The notes beneath the pieces were generated by a model, which was given only the letters and a program-made list of their open reading frames with translations, searched no databases and had not been told where the DNA came from. Below are positions 51,296-60,573 of a stretch of 64,000 nt of DNA, one piece after another. Positions within the stretch are counted from its first letter, which is position 1. Every line of letters starts with the position of its first letter. The stretch covers positions 5,191,501 to 5,255,500 of the forward strand of contig NC_021237.1 of assembly GCF_000397205.1 (NCBI RefSeq), in the 5' to 3' direction. The DNA comes from Pseudomonas protegens CHA0. Its GTDB lineage: Bacteria > Pseudomonadota > Gammaproteobacteria > Pseudomonadales > Pseudomonadaceae. The position numbers were made by a program, and so were the translations under genes.

Positions 51296-52327
51296 ATGAC
51301 CACTCATAAAAACGATAAAAACACCCGTACCACGGGCCGTCCCACCCTCAATGAAGTCGCCCGCCTGGCCGGAGTCAGCCCGATTACCGCCTCCCGGGCC
51401 CTGCGCGGCGTCAGCAGCGTGGCCACCGAACTGGTGGAAAAGGTGCAGAAGGCCGCGCAGGAACTGAACTACGTGGTCAACTCCGCCGCCCGCGCCCTGG
51501 CTTCGGCGCAGAGCCAGTCGGTGGTGGTGCTGGTGCCGTCGCTGTCCAACCTGCTGTTCATCGAAACCCTGGAAGCCATCCACCAGGTACTGCGCCCCAA
51601 AGGCTTCGAAGTGCTGATCGGCAACTGCCACTATTCTCGGGACGAAGAAGAAAACCTGCTGCGCAACTACATGACCTACCAGCCCCGGGGGCTGCTGCTG
51701 ACCGGTTTCGACCGCACCGAAAGCGCCCGACGGATGATCGAGGCGAACAACATTCCCTGCGTCTACATGATGGACCTGGACTCCGGCGCCGGGCTCAACT
51801 GCGTGGGCTTCTCGCAATTGAACGCCGGCGAAACGGCGGCCCAGCACCTGATTTCCCGCGGGCGCAAGCACCTGGCCTACGTCGGTGCGCAACTGGACCA
51901 GCGCACCCTGCTGCGCGGCGAAGGTTTCCGCCGTGCCCTGCAGCAGGCCGGGCTGTACAACCCCGACCTGGAACTGCTGACCCCACGGCCCTCGTCCGTC
52001 GGCCTGGGGGCCGAGCTGTTCCTGCAACTGATGCAGAGCCAGCCCCAGGTGGACGCGATCTTCTTCGGCAACGACGACCTGGCCCAGGGCGCGCTGCTGG
52101 AAGCCATGCGCTGCGGGATCAAGGTGCCCGAGCAGGTGGCGGTGCTGGGCTTCAACGACCTGCCCTCCTCCGAACACATGGTGCCGCGCCTGAGCAGCAT
52201 CAGCACTCCGCGCGAAGCCATTGGCCGCCGCGCCGCCGAACAGATGCTGACCCTGCTGGCCGGCAACAGCGTGGCCGAGCCGGTGGTGGACATGGGCTTT
52301 GAACTGCGGGTTCGGGAAAGCACCTGA
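51296..52327 (+). CDS. gntR: GntR, LacI-family gluconate repressor
   Basis: The 343-residue LacI-type regulator has the N-terminal helix-turn-helix (PTLNEVARLAGVSPITASRA at about 16-35, then LRGVSSVATELVEKVQ) and a periplasmic-binding-protein-like sensor domain. It should repress gntT and gntK, and itself, until gluconate or 6-phosphogluconate binds. The ATG at 51296 is preferred to one five codons upstream. It is divergent from gntK. Confidence 0.92.
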   Translation: MTTHKNDKNTRTTGRPTLNEVARLAGVSPITASRALRGVSSVATELVEKVQKAAQELNYVVNSAARALASAQSQSVVVLVPSLSNLLFIETLEAIHQVLRPKGFEVLIGNCHYSRDEEENLLRNYMTYQPRGLLLTGFDRTESARRMIEANNIPCVYMMDLDSGAGLNCVGFSQLNAGETAAQHLISRGRKHLAYVGAQLDQRTLLRGEGFRRALQQAGLYNPDLELLTPRPSSVGLGAELFLQLMQSQPQVDAIFFGNDDLAQGALLEAMRCGIKVPEQVAVLGFNDLPSSEHMVPRLSSISTPREAIGRRAAEQMLTLLAGNSVAEPVVDMGFELRVREST

Positions 52328-52333
52328 AACGCC

Positions 52334-52954
52334 TCAGGGCCTGACGCTCAGGACACTGAGCAACAGGCCGAAGCCCACCAGCACCGCGCCGAACAACTGA
52401 TCGATCCGGCGTTTGTAGGCCAGTAGCCGGCCGGCAATCGCCGGTGCCGAGAAAAACAGCGCCACCAGCACGAACCACAGCACGTGGGCCAGGACGATGA
52501 TCGCGCCGTAGCCGATCTGCACCGGCAAGGCCGTGCCCGGCTGAATCACCTGCATGAACAGACTGAGAACGAAAATCATCGTCTTGGGGTTCAGGGCATT
52601 GGTCAGAAAGCCACTGCGCAAGGCGCCCCAGGTCGACATCCGAGCCCCCTCTGCCGGTTCTTCCCCCGGACGTTGCTCAGGGCTGCGCAACAGCTTGATG
52701 CCCAGGTAGATCAGGTACAGCGCACCCGCGATCTTCAAGCCGGTAAACCACAGCAGCGACTGCTGCAACAGCACCCCCACCCCCAGCAAGCTGTAGCCGA
52801 TATGCACCATGACCCCGAGCCCGATGCCCAGGGCCGTGAACACGCCGTGGCGGCGCGAAAGCAGCAGGCTGTTGCGGGTTACCAGGGCAAAGTCGGCCCC
52901 GGGGCTGAGTACAGCAAGAATGGTAATGGTGATTACGAGTAACAGTTCGGTCAC
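52334..52954 (-). CDS. LysE/RhtB-family exporter (GTG start)
   Basis: The 206-residue exporter has LLLVITITILAVLSPGADFA, then LVTRNSLLLSRRHGVFTALG, near the N-terminus and FLTNALNPKTMIFVLSLFMQ in the middle, all typical of the RhtB branch. It exports amino acids such as threonine, homoserine or others; the substrate is unknown. No ATG fits; the GTG at 52954 begins the conserved region. It is divergent from an interrupted LysR gene. Confidence 0.86.
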   Translation of the reverse strand: MTELLLVITITILAVLSPGADFALVTRNSLLLSRRHGVFTALGIGLGVMVHIGYSLLGVGVLLQQSLLWFTGLKIAGALYLIYLGIKLLRSPEQRPGEEPAEGARMSTWGALRSGFLTNALNPKTMIFVLSLFMQVIQPGTALPVQIGYGAIIVLAHVLWFVLVALFFSAPAIAGRLLAYKRRIDQLFGAVLVGFGLLLSVLSVRP

Positions 52955-53020
52955 GTTGAATACGCCTAGGCTATAGAATCAGGCGCTACTGTATTGGGAC
53001 CATGACCCAGGCCGATAACG

Positions 53021-53950
53021 ATGAAAACTGACATTCCTGGTGATAAAAACTCACAACTCTCGCGACGGCGCCTGCCCCCGCTGAGCGCCTTGCGCTGCTT
53101 CGAAGCCGCTGCACGCCTGGAAAGCTTCACCCAGGCCGGCGCCACCCTGCACCTGACCCACGGCGCCATCAGCCGTGCGGTGCGCGCCCTGGAAGAGGAC
53201 CTCGGCACCCCTCTCTTTGAGCGCCGCAGCCAGCGGGTCTTTCTCACCGCCGCCGGAGCCGAACTGCTGCACAGCGTGACCCAGGCCCTGGACCTGATCG
53301 AGAGCACCGCCAGCCGCCTGCGAGCCCCGGCTCCCGCAGCACCGCTGGTGCTGTCCTGCGAGCCGACCCTGCTGATGCGCTGGCTGATTCCGCGCATGCC
53401 GGGGTTCTATGCCGAGCACCCGCAAGTGCCGATCCAGCTGCTGGCCGGCGGCGGGCCCTTCTCGTTCGGTGCCGGTATCGACCTGGCGATCCGCCGCAAC
53501 GACTTTGCCTGGAGCCGCGACACCCAGGCCCACTGGCTATTCGACGAAGCCATAGGCCCGGTATGCCGCCCTGAGCGCCAGGCCGACTGGACCCCGGCAA
53601 CGGCCGGGCTGGCGCAACTGGCGGCGCAGGCACCGCGCCTGCACAGCGCCACCCGGCCGCACGCCTGGTAACAGTGGCTGCAATTGCAGCAACAACCGGT
53701 TGCCCCGACGCCACCGGAGCAGGTCTTCGAGCACTTCTACTTCAGCCTGCAAGCGGCCGTGGCCGGGCTGGGTCTGGCCATTGCCCCCTGGCAACTGGTG
53801 CGTGACGACCTGGAGGGCGGGCTGCTGTGTGCGCCCTTCGGCTTTGTCGCCGATGGCAGCGCTTATTACCTGCTTTCCCCCCAGGCCATAGACCCGGATT
53901 CGGCCAGCGGAAAACTGCTGCACTGGTTGCGCCGGCAAGCCCTGGCGTAG
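53021..53950 (+). pseudogene. LysR-family regulator interrupted by an in-frame TAA
   Basis: The frame starts at 53021 with a complete GcvA-type LysR helix-turn-helix (FTQAGATLHLTHGAISRAVR, then ALEEDLGTPLFERRSQRVFL). At 53669-53671 a TAA interrupts it as codon 217, after HAW. The same frame continues without a gap for 92 further residues (QWLQLQQQP, then VFEHFYFSLQAAVAGLGLAI), which are the missing C-terminal lobe of the effector domain, to the stop at 53950. One C-to-T change at 53669 (CAA to TAA) explains it. It is either a recent pseudogene, a sequencing error, or a shortened regulator. It is divergent from the LysE exporter, its natural target. Confidence 0.8.
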
Positions 53951-53954
53951 GCAC

Positions 53955-54869
53955 TCAGGCAGGCGGGGCCACGGCCCCCAGCGCCGGGTCCTCGCCGCTG
54001 AGCAATTGCACCAGGGCCAGGGCCCCCTTCTGCAAAGGCTGGTTCTTCAACCACACCGCGTGCACCGGCAACACCAGGCCGTTGTCGATGTTCTTGAAAT
54101 GCAACCGTTGCAAGCGCCCCGCCGCCAGCAACGGCTGGATCACCGACAACGGGAAATTGCCCCAACCGATCCCCGCCTCCACCATGTGCAGAGCCATGGC
54201 CAGGCTGTCGGTGCGCCACAGCGACTCGCCCACCAGGGGCCGGGTATCACTCAGGGGCAGGTCGCGGCTGGCCACCACCACCTGACGGACCTTGATCAGC
54301 TCTTCCAGGTACAGCGAACCGTCACTGGCCTGGAACACAGGGTGCCCGGCGCAAATGCAGGCAATCATCCGCTCGCAGCCCAGGTACTGGAAATACTCCA
54401 GGGCATTCACGCTCAACCCGGCAAAGGCCACGCCCACGCTGACCCGGCCACTGTGCAAAAGGTGCAGCACGTCATCCTGGGGAGCACTGAGCAGCTCGAC
54501 TTCCAGCAGCGGATAACGCTCGGCAATCAGCTTGATGGCGGCCAGTACCCGTTGCTTGTCGATGTCATCCACCACCGCGATCGACAGCTTGCTCTCCAGG
54601 CCCAGGGACAGCTCGACGGCATGCACCTGCAATTGCTTGAGCTGGTCGGCAATCAGCCGCGCATGGGGCGCCAGGGACAAGGCCAGCGGCGTGGGCAGCG
54701 GCTCGCGGTGGCTGCGATCGAACAGCGCATACCCCAACTCCGCCTCGAGGTTGGCGATGCCCATGCTCACGGCCGAAGGCACCTTGCCCAAAGAACGCGC
54801 CGCCGCAGAAAAGGAGCCGCGATCGAGCACGGCGAGAAACAACTGGATGCTGTCGCTGGAGAAGTTCAT
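53955..54869 (-). CDS. LysR-family regulator paired with second PACE exporter
   Basis: The 304-residue protein has the LysR helix-turn-helix (GSFSAAARSLGKVPSAVSMG, then ANLEAELGYALFDRSHREPL) and effector domain. I chose the ATG at 54869 over an upstream TTG. It is divergent from a PACE gene, as is the LysR at 31121-31975. Both share the same N-terminal FSAAAR-LGK pattern, so the two regulators may be paralogues. Confidence 0.87.
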   Translation of the reverse strand: MNFSSDSIQLFLAVLDRGSFSAAARSLGKVPSAVSMGIANLEAELGYALFDRSHREPLPTPLALSLAPHARLIADQLKQLQVHAVELSLGLESKLSIAVVDDIDKQRVLAAIKLIAERYPLLEVELLSAPQDDVLHLLHSGRVSVGVAFAGLSVNALEYFQYLGCERMIACICAGHPVFQASDGSLYLEELIKVRQVVVASRDLPLSDTRPLVGESLWRTDSLAMALHMVEAGIGWGNFPLSVIQPLLAAGRLQRLHFKNIDNGLVLPVHAVWLKNQPLQKGALALVQLLSGEDPALGAVAPPA

Positions 54870-54992
54870 GAGAAACAACCTATCAGGAAAACTGAAAGCT
54901 TCCGACTTTTTCTGTCACCTTGATTGAAGCTATCTTCCGCGCCCTGCGCCACCCTCAGGCTGGCCATTCCCATTCAAAATCGAGGAACCCGC

Positions 54993-55424
54993 ATGCAAGG
55001 CGTGAAACGCAAACTGGTCTATGTCTCTTTATTCGAAGTGTTCGGCATGACCTTCTCGGCCCTGGGCCTGGCCCTGCTGTCCGGCACCTCGCCCAGCAGC
55101 ACCGGGCCGCTGGCGGTGGTCATCACCAGCATCGCGGTGACCTGGAACTTCATCTACACCACCCTGTTCGAGCGCTGGGAAAGCCGCCAGCCATCGCGCA
55201 CCCGTACGGTCAAGCGGCGCATTGCCCATGCCGTGGGTTTCCAGTTGACCCTGATCGTGTTCCTGATCCCGCTGATCGCCTGGTGGATGGCGATCAGCCT
55301 GGTGCAGGCCTTTCTCCTGGACCTGGCGCTGATCCTGTTCATCCCCTGCTACACCTTTGCCTTCAACTGGCTGTTCGACCGGGTTTTCGGCTTGCCGGCC
55401 TCGGCCCTCCCCGATCCGGCCTGA
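54993..55424 (+). CDS. PACE-family multidrug efflux transporter (second copy)
   Basis: The 143-residue protein has two tandem transmembrane-pair repeats (KLVYVSLFEVFGMTFSALGL; HAVGFQLTLIVFLIPLIAWW) with WNFIYTTLFERWE in the middle and YTFAFNWLFDRV at the end, the PACE pattern. The ATG at 54993 has GAGGA eight bases upstream. It should export a cationic biocide or polyamine. It is more divergent from the copy at 30598-31032 than a recent duplication would be. Confidence 0.88.
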   Translation: MQGVKRKLVYVSLFEVFGMTFSALGLALLSGTSPSSTGPLAVVITSIAVTWNFIYTTLFERWESRQPSRTRTVKRRIAHAVGFQLTLIVFLIPLIAWWMAISLVQAFLLDLALILFIPCYTFAFNWLFDRVFGLPASALPDPA

Positions 55425-55514
55425 GATACCCGTATCGGCAAATTGATCGTCGCCGAGACGACGCCACGCTGTTAGATTCCCATGGCCATCCAGTACCACG
55501 AACAAGGAAGCGTC

Positions 55515-56147
55515 ATGGGAACCCGCTGCAGAATTCTCGGTAAAGCCTCGTCCATCAATGTCAGGAAAGTCTTGTGGACCTGTGAGGAGCTTGGGCTTTC
55601 CTACCAGCAGGAAGACTGGGGTAGTGGCTTTCAGTCCACCCATACCCCCGAGTTTCTCGCCCTCAACCCCAATGCCCAGGTACCGGTGCTGATCGACGAC
55701 GCCGGGGTCCTGTGGGAATCCAACAGCATCTGCCGCTACCTGGCCAACCTGCACCCCGGCAGCGGCCTGCTGCCCACGGCCCCGCGCGCCCGGGCCCTGG
55801 TTGAACAGTGGATGGACTGGCAGGCCACCGAGCTGAACCCGTCCTGGAGCTATGCCTTCATGGGCCTGGTGCGCCAGCATGCGGATTACCAGGACAGCCA
55901 GCGCATCGGCGCCAGCCTGCTGGCCTGGAATGCCAAGATGCAAATCCTCGAACGCCAGCTCGAGCGCTCGGGCGCCTATGTTCTGGGCGAGGATTTCAGC
56001 CTTGCGGATATCGTTCTTGGCCTCTCGGTGAATCGCTGGAAGATGACCCCCATGGAGCACCCGGCCTACCCCGCCGTGGCCGCCTACTACGAACGCCTCA
56101 GCCTGCACCCGGGCTTCATGCTGCACGGGCGCAATGGCATCGCCTGA
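55515..56147 (+). CDS. Glutathione S-transferase family protein
   Basis: The 210-residue protein has the thioredoxin-like N-terminal domain (ILGKASSINVRKVLWTCEEL, then a cis-Pro region NPNAQVPVLIDDAGVLWES, SNSICRYL) and a helical C-terminal domain. The active-site Ser in ASSINV is typical of bacterial GSTs. The ATG at 55515 follows AAGGAAGCGTC and is preferred to one 11 codons upstream. It is 37 bases ahead of the reductase gene and probably cotranscribed. Confidence 0.87.
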   Translation: MGTRCRILGKASSINVRKVLWTCEELGLSYQQEDWGSGFQSTHTPEFLALNPNAQVPVLIDDAGVLWESNSICRYLANLHPGSGLLPTAPRARALVEQWMDWQATELNPSWSYAFMGLVRQHADYQDSQRIGASLLAWNAKMQILERQLERSGAYVLGEDFSLADIVLGLSVNRWKMTPMEHPAYPAVAAYYERLSLHPGFMLHGRNGIA

Positions 56148-56184
56148 GCTGGCCATCCCTCCTCTGGCCCATCGGAGATTCGAA

Positions 56185-56928
56185 ATGAACGGACTTAACG
56201 TACTACTGACCGGCGCTTGCGGCAGGATCGGCAAGGTGTTTTTTCAGGGCTCCCAAGAGCGCCACCGCTTCACCCTCACCGACCGGGTAGAGCCGGACTT
56301 CGAAATCCCCGCGCCACACCGCTTCGTGCGCCTGGACCTCGACGACCCGCAAGCCATCGGCCGCCTGCTCCCGGGGATCGACGTCATCGTGCACCTGGCC
56401 GGCATTCCCCATGCCAGCGCCAGCTTCGACGAGTTGCTGCCGAACAACATCCTCGCCACCACCTACCTGTTCGAGGCCGCGGTACAGGCCGGTTGCCGGC
56501 GCCTGGTATTTGCCAGCAGCGCCCAGACCATCGAGGGCTACCCGGTGGACCGGCAGATCACCCCGGGCATGCCGGTGATGCCAGCCAACCTGTATGGCGT
56601 GAGCAAGTGCTACGGCGAGGCGCTATGCGCCTTCTATGCCGCCAAGCGCGGACTGTCCTGCATTGCCCTGCGCATTGGTGCGTTCGAAGACCCGAAACAC
56701 CACGAACTGACCACCACCCGCGACCTGAGCGCCTGGCTCAGCCCACGGGATGCAGTGCAGCTGTTGCAACGGGCAGTGGAAACCCCGGGGGTGCAACTGC
56801 TGATCGGCCACGGCATTTCCAACAATCGCTTCAAGCGCCTGGACCTCAGCGAAACCACCCGGGTGCTGGGCTACGAACCGGTGGACGATGCCTTCCAGGA
56901 AGATTTCGGCATTCCCATCACCTACTGA
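56185..56928 (+). CDS. NAD-dependent epimerase/dehydratase, uronate dehydrogenase-like
   Basis: The 247-residue protein has the Rossmann motif LLTGACGRIGKVFF, FASSAQTIEGYPVD, and the catalytic YGVSKCYGEALCAFYA (Tyr-x3-Lys). The segments IHLAG-type (VIVHLAGIPH), CIALRIGAF and GHGISNNRFKRLDLS follow the layout of uronate dehydrogenases, which oxidise galacturonate or glucuronate to lactones. The actual substrate is inferred from resemblance. It lies between a GST and an MFS transporter. Confidence 0.8.
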   Translation: MNGLNVLLTGACGRIGKVFFQGSQERHRFTLTDRVEPDFEIPAPHRFVRLDLDDPQAIGRLLPGIDVIVHLAGIPHASASFDELLPNNILATTYLFEAAVQAGCRRLVFASSAQTIEGYPVDRQITPGMPVMPANLYGVSKCYGEALCAFYAAKRGLSCIALRIGAFEDPKHHELTTTRDLSAWLSPRDAVQLLQRAVETPGVQLLIGHGISNNRFKRLDLSETTRVLGYEPVDDAFQEDFGIPITY

Positions 56929-56937
56929 GCCACCACC

Positions 56938-56965
56938 GGGCACCCGCCGTCACGCGCGGGTGCCC
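56938..56965. terminator. Stem-loop after the dehydrogenase gene
   Basis: GGGCACCCGC and GCGGGTGCCC form a perfect 10-bp stem with an eight-base loop, 9 bases after the stop. There is no long T-run. It should end the GST-dehydrogenase transcript before the MFS gene. Confidence 0.7.
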
Positions 56966-57107
56966 AGCATTGCGCTATAAATCCGGCAGATGTAACGAAA
57001 TACGACAATAAATCAGCGCATCCTCCGGTTTACGCACGTGGATTCACAATCCTTGGTTTCCGTTAGCAGGCTAAGATTTCCGCTCTGTGTCCTGTGGAAT
57101 TCCCTGC

Positions 57108-58523
57108 ATGCCCGCCTCTGCCCCGCTCACCAGCGACCTCGACCCTCAACGCGCCGCCGGCATCAGCGCGCGCATCGACCGCCTGCCTGCCGTGGCCACG
57201 ATCTGGCGCCTGGTGGCGCTGCTGTCCATTGGCGGTTTTTTCGAGCTGTACGACCTGTTCCAGACCGCCTACATCAGCCCGGGGCTGATCCGCGACGGGA
57301 TCTTCGCCAGCGGCAACCAGGGGGTGTTCGGTTTTTCCGACCAGGCGGCCTTCGCCTCGGCGACCTTTCTCGGCCTGTTCCTCGGCGCCAGCCTGCTGAG
57401 CCCGATAGCCGACCGCTTCGGACGCCGGGCGATCTTCACCTTCGCCCTGATCTGGTACACCCTGGCCACGGTGCTGATGGGGCTGCAGAGCACGGCGCTG
57501 GGGATCATCTGCATGCGATTCCTGGTGGGCATCGGCCTGGGCATCGAACTGGTGACCATCGACGCCTACCTCAGCGAACTGGTGCCCAAGCGCATGCGCA
57601 GCTCGGCCTTCGCCTTTGCCTTTTTCGTACAGTTCCTGTCGGTGCCGGCAGTGGCGCTGATGTCCTGGTGGCTGGTGCCCCAGGCGCCCTGGGGGATCTC
57701 CGGCTGGCGCTGGGTGGTGCTGGCCAGCGCGGTGTTCGCCCTGTTCATCTGGTGGTTGCGCTCACGCTTGCCGGAGTCGCCACGCTGGCTCGCCCAGCAC
57801 GGGCGCTTCGACGAAGCCGACCGGATCCTGCAAGGCCTCGAGACCCGCTGCGCCCGGGACTACGCCAAGCCGCTGGATGAGCCCGAACCCCAGGCCATGG
57901 ATATCCAGGGCCGTGGGCGCTTCGCCGATATCTGGCAACCGCCCTACCGCCGCCGGGCCCTGATGCTGATCGTGTTTCACGTGTTCCAGGCCATCGGCTT
58001 CTTCGGTTTCGGCAACTGGCTGCCGGCGCTGCTGTCGGGCCAGGGCGTGAGCGTCACCCACAGCCTGCTGTACGCCTTCATCATCACCCTGGCCTACCCC
58101 CTGGGGCCGCTGCTGTTCGTGCGTTTCGCCAACCGCTTCGAGAACAAGTGGCAGATCGTCGGCTCGGCCCTGGGCGCCATGACCTTCGGCACCTTGTTCG
58201 CCCTGCAGAGCAGCGCCCTGGGGCTGATTGTCTGCGGGGTGATGATCACCTTCTGCAATGCCTGGCTGAGCTTCAGCTACCACTCCTACCAGAGCGAATT
58301 GTTCCCCACCAACATTCGCGCCCGGGCGGTGGGCTTCTGTTACTCGTTCAGCCGTTTGTCGACGGTGTTCAGCAGTTTGCTGGTGGGCTTTTTCCTCGAG
58401 CATTTCGGCACGCCCGGGGTCCTGGCCTTTATCGTCAGCAGCATGCTGATCGTGATCCTGACCATCGGCCGCTTCGGGCCGCGCACCCGCAACCTGGCCC
58501 TGGAAGACATTGCCCACGCATGA
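57108..58523 (+). CDS. MFS transporter (sugar/acid:H+ symporter type)
   Basis: The 471-residue permease has twelve membrane helices and the signature ADRFGRRAIFTFALIW after helix 2, VGIGLGIELVTIDAYLSELV, and the central ESPRWLAQHGRFDEADRIL after helix 6, as in the sugar/aromatic acid symporter group. The C-terminal half has FPTNIRARAVGFCYSFSRLS. It probably imports a carbohydrate or organic acid; a link to the dehydrogenase upstream is possible. I chose the ATG at 57108. Confidence 0.87.
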   Translation: MPASAPLTSDLDPQRAAGISARIDRLPAVATIWRLVALLSIGGFFELYDLFQTAYISPGLIRDGIFASGNQGVFGFSDQAAFASATFLGLFLGASLLSPIADRFGRRAIFTFALIWYTLATVLMGLQSTALGIICMRFLVGIGLGIELVTIDAYLSELVPKRMRSSAFAFAFFVQFLSVPAVALMSWWLVPQAPWGISGWRWVVLASAVFALFIWWLRSRLPESPRWLAQHGRFDEADRILQGLETRCARDYAKPLDEPEPQAMDIQGRGRFADIWQPPYRRRALMLIVFHVFQAIGFFGFGNWLPALLSGQGVSVTHSLLYAFIITLAYPLGPLLFVRFANRFENKWQIVGSALGAMTFGTLFALQSSALGLIVCGVMITFCNAWLSFSYHSYQSELFPTNIRARAVGFCYSFSRLSTVFSSLLVGFFLEHFGTPGVLAFIVSSMLIVILTIGRFGPRTRNLALEDIAHA

Positions 58524-58628
58524 AGACGGCGCCGGCAGCGGTTGCCTGAAAGCGGCAAGACTTGTCCGCTTGCTGGCAGCCACGACCGGCGTCTTGAGCC
58601 AAGCCCTTGATATACAAGGGCTCATCAA

Positions 58629-58645
58629 TCGGCATGGAACTTGCT
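58629..58645 (+). promoter_or_regulatory. Sigma-54-like promoter
   Basis: TCGGCATGGAACTTGCT carries the invariant GG (58631-58632) and GC (58643-58644) separated by ten bases. It matches the YTGGCACGRNNNTTGCW consensus except at two positions. The predicted start near 58656 is 28 bases before the next ATG. No enhancer-binding regulator gene is adjacent. Confidence 0.55.
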
Positions 58646-58683
58646 AAAACCTCAGCCTAGTTCTCTTACACAGGTTCCCGATC

Positions 58684-59193
58684 ATGTTGGTCAACGCCCA
58701 GAAATCCGTTTCGGTGCAGCCCACCTCGCGCACCGATATGGACCCGACTACCGCAGCCGCCAGCGCGCTGTACAGCGGCATGCTGCAACAGGCCCAGAAC
58801 TCCGTGACCTATCCGGCGTCCCAGTCCTCCAGCCAGCAGGCCAACAGCGTGGACGACAACGTCAACGCCGCCTTCGCCAAGACCCGCGTGCTGCTCCAGG
58901 CCACGCCACCGACCGCCAGCGCCGCGCAGGCTACCAGCGCGACGGAAACCGGCGCGCTGAGCGAGTTCAAGGACTACATGAGCAAGACCCCGGAACAGCG
59001 CCTGCGCGACAGCATCCTCAAGGACATGGGGCTGACCGAGGAAGACCTGAAGAACCTGCCGCCAGAGCGCCAACTGGCGATCAACCAGGAAATTGCCCAG
59101 CGCCTGCAGGACAAGATGCAACTGGCCAAGGAAGAGAAAGACGCCAAGGACAGCGCCAAACCGGTGGACGAGAAGTTCCTCGCCGCGCTGTAA
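58684..59193 (+). CDS. Unrecognised Gln/Ser/Ala-rich soluble protein
   Basis: The 169-residue protein has a flexible N-terminal half rich in Q, S, T and A (MLVNAQKSVSVQPTSRTDMD, then SALYSGMLQQAQNSVTYPAS) and a helical, charged C-terminal half (LSEFKDYMSKTPEQRLRDSI, then ILKDMGLTEEDLKNLPPERQ). No signal peptide or membrane segment is present. I do not recognise a family. A sigma-54-like promoter precedes it and a hairpin follows, so it is monocistronic. Small Q/S-rich proteins of this kind sometimes belong to flagellar or secretion systems, but nothing here proves it. Confidence 0.7.
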   Translation: MLVNAQKSVSVQPTSRTDMDPTTAAASALYSGMLQQAQNSVTYPASQSSSQQANSVDDNVNAAFAKTRVLLQATPPTASAAQATSATETGALSEFKDYMSKTPEQRLRDSILKDMGLTEEDLKNLPPERQLAINQEIAQRLQDKMQLAKEEKDAKDSAKPVDEKFLAAL

Positions 59194-59206
59194 CCCCGCT
59201 GAACGC

Positions 59207-59236
59207 AAAAGGTTTCCCCATGGGAACCCTTTTTTG
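59207..59236. terminator. Terminator between convergent genes
   Basis: AAAAGGTTTCCC and GGGAACCCTTTT pair with one internal T-C mismatch around a CAT loop, followed by TTTTTT on the plus strand and preceded by AAAA, so it can act in both directions. Confidence 0.75.
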
Positions 59237-59253
59237 TGCCCGGCGAAAACCGG

Positions 59254-60573
59254 CTACTGCAACTGCAGGGTCGAGTTGAACTGGCTGATGGCATCCACCA
59301 CGTGCCGCGAGCCTTGCTGGATCTCCAGGATCACCTCCCCCGCCTCATTCGCCAGTTCGACCCCGAGCCCGGTGCGGCTCAGGCTCGACTGCATGCTGGT
59401 CACCGCGCTCGTCGACAGGTCGTGGTTCTTGCGCACCACCTCGACGATTTCCACCGTCGCCTGGCTGGTGCGCGCCGCCAGGCTGCGCACCTCGTCCGCG
59501 ACCACGGCGAAACCGCGCCCGTGCTCACCGGCACGGGCGGCCTCGATGGCCGCGTTGAGGGCCAGCAGGTTGGTCTGGTCGGCGATCCCGCGGATGGTCT
59601 GGACGATGCTGCCGATGATGTCCGACTGCTTGCTCACCGCATCGATGCTGTGGGCCGCTTCATTGAGGTCATGGGAAATCTGCTGAATGATTTCCACGGT
59701 CTGCTGCACCACCTCCGAGCCCTTCTGCGCACAGGCGTCGTTCTGCACCGAGGTGCTGTGGGCGGACTCGGCGGCGGAGCGCAAGGTGGTCATCTGATCG
59801 GTGATGTCGCTGGCGATCTTCACCACCTTGTACAGGCGGCCCTTGGTATCGAACAGCGGGTTGTAGGAGGCTTCGAGAAACACCGTCTGCCCATACTTGT
59901 TTTCCCGCTCGAAACGATGGGAGTGAAACTCGCCACGGTTCAACGAAGCCCAGAATTGCTTGTACTCCGGGGATTCAGCCTCGGAACGGTGGCAGAACAT
60001 GCTGTGATGCTGGCCAACGATTTCATTCAGGGTGTACTGCATGGTCTTCAGGAAGTTGTCGTTGGCGGTGATGATCCTGCCGTCCGGGCTGAACTCGATG
60101 ATGGCCATGGAACGGCCGATAGCGTTCAGCAGGCTCTGGTTCTCATGTTCGACATGGATGCGTTCGGAGATGTCCGACGCCACCTTGATCACACTGCGCA
60201 CCTGACGATCGGCATCGAACACCGGCATGTAGCTGGCTTCGAGCCAGATCTCCCGGCCACGCTTGTCCAGGCGCAGAAAAGTCCCGCTGACCGGTTCGCC
60301 ACGCCCCAGGTCGCGCCACAGCTTGCTGTACTCCTCGCTGCGATAGAACTCTTCCTCACAGAAAATCCGGTGATGCTTGCCACGTATGTCTTCTGCGGAG
60401 TAGCCCATGACCTGGCAGAAGTTTTCATTGGCATCCAGCACGATGCCATCGGGCGAGAACTCGATCATCGCCATGGAACGACTGATCGCCGCCAACTTGG
60501 CGTTGGCCTCGCTCAGCGCACAGTTGAATCGTTCGATTTCCAGCAGGTCAGCCTTGTGATGTAGGTTAAACAT
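59254..60573 (-). CDS. Soluble PAS-PAS methyl-accepting chemotaxis protein (second copy)
   Basis: The protein has 439 residues, the same length and layout as the copy at 7499-8818: two PAS domains ([40 protein letters not shown]) and a cytoplasmic signalling hairpin with [20 protein letters not shown]. No membrane segments. Each PAS contains the HHRIFC/HHSMFC motif with its Cys and His, shared with the first copy (HHRMFC, HRLFC). It probably senses redox or energy state. The start at 60573 has AAGG upstream. Confidence 0.87.
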   Translation of the reverse strand: MFNLHHKADLLEIERFNCALSEANAKLAAISRSMAMIEFSPDGIVLDANENFCQVMGYSAEDIRGKHHRIFCEEEFYRSEEYSKLWRDLGRGEPVSGTFLRLDKRGREIWLEASYMPVFDADRQVRSVIKVASDISERIHVEHENQSLLNAIGRSMAIIEFSPDGRIITANDNFLKTMQYTLNEIVGQHHSMFCHRSEAESPEYKQFWASLNRGEFHSHRFERENKYGQTVFLEASYNPLFDTKGRLYKVVKIASDITDQMTTLRSAAESAHSTSVQNDACAQKGSEVVQQTVEIIQQISHDLNEAAHSIDAVSKQSDIIGSIVQTIRGIADQTNLLALNAAIEAARAGEHGRGFAVVADEVRSLAARTSQATVEIVEVVRKNHDLSTSAVTSMQSSLSRTGLGVELANEAGEVILEIQQGSRHVVDAISQFNSTLQLQ

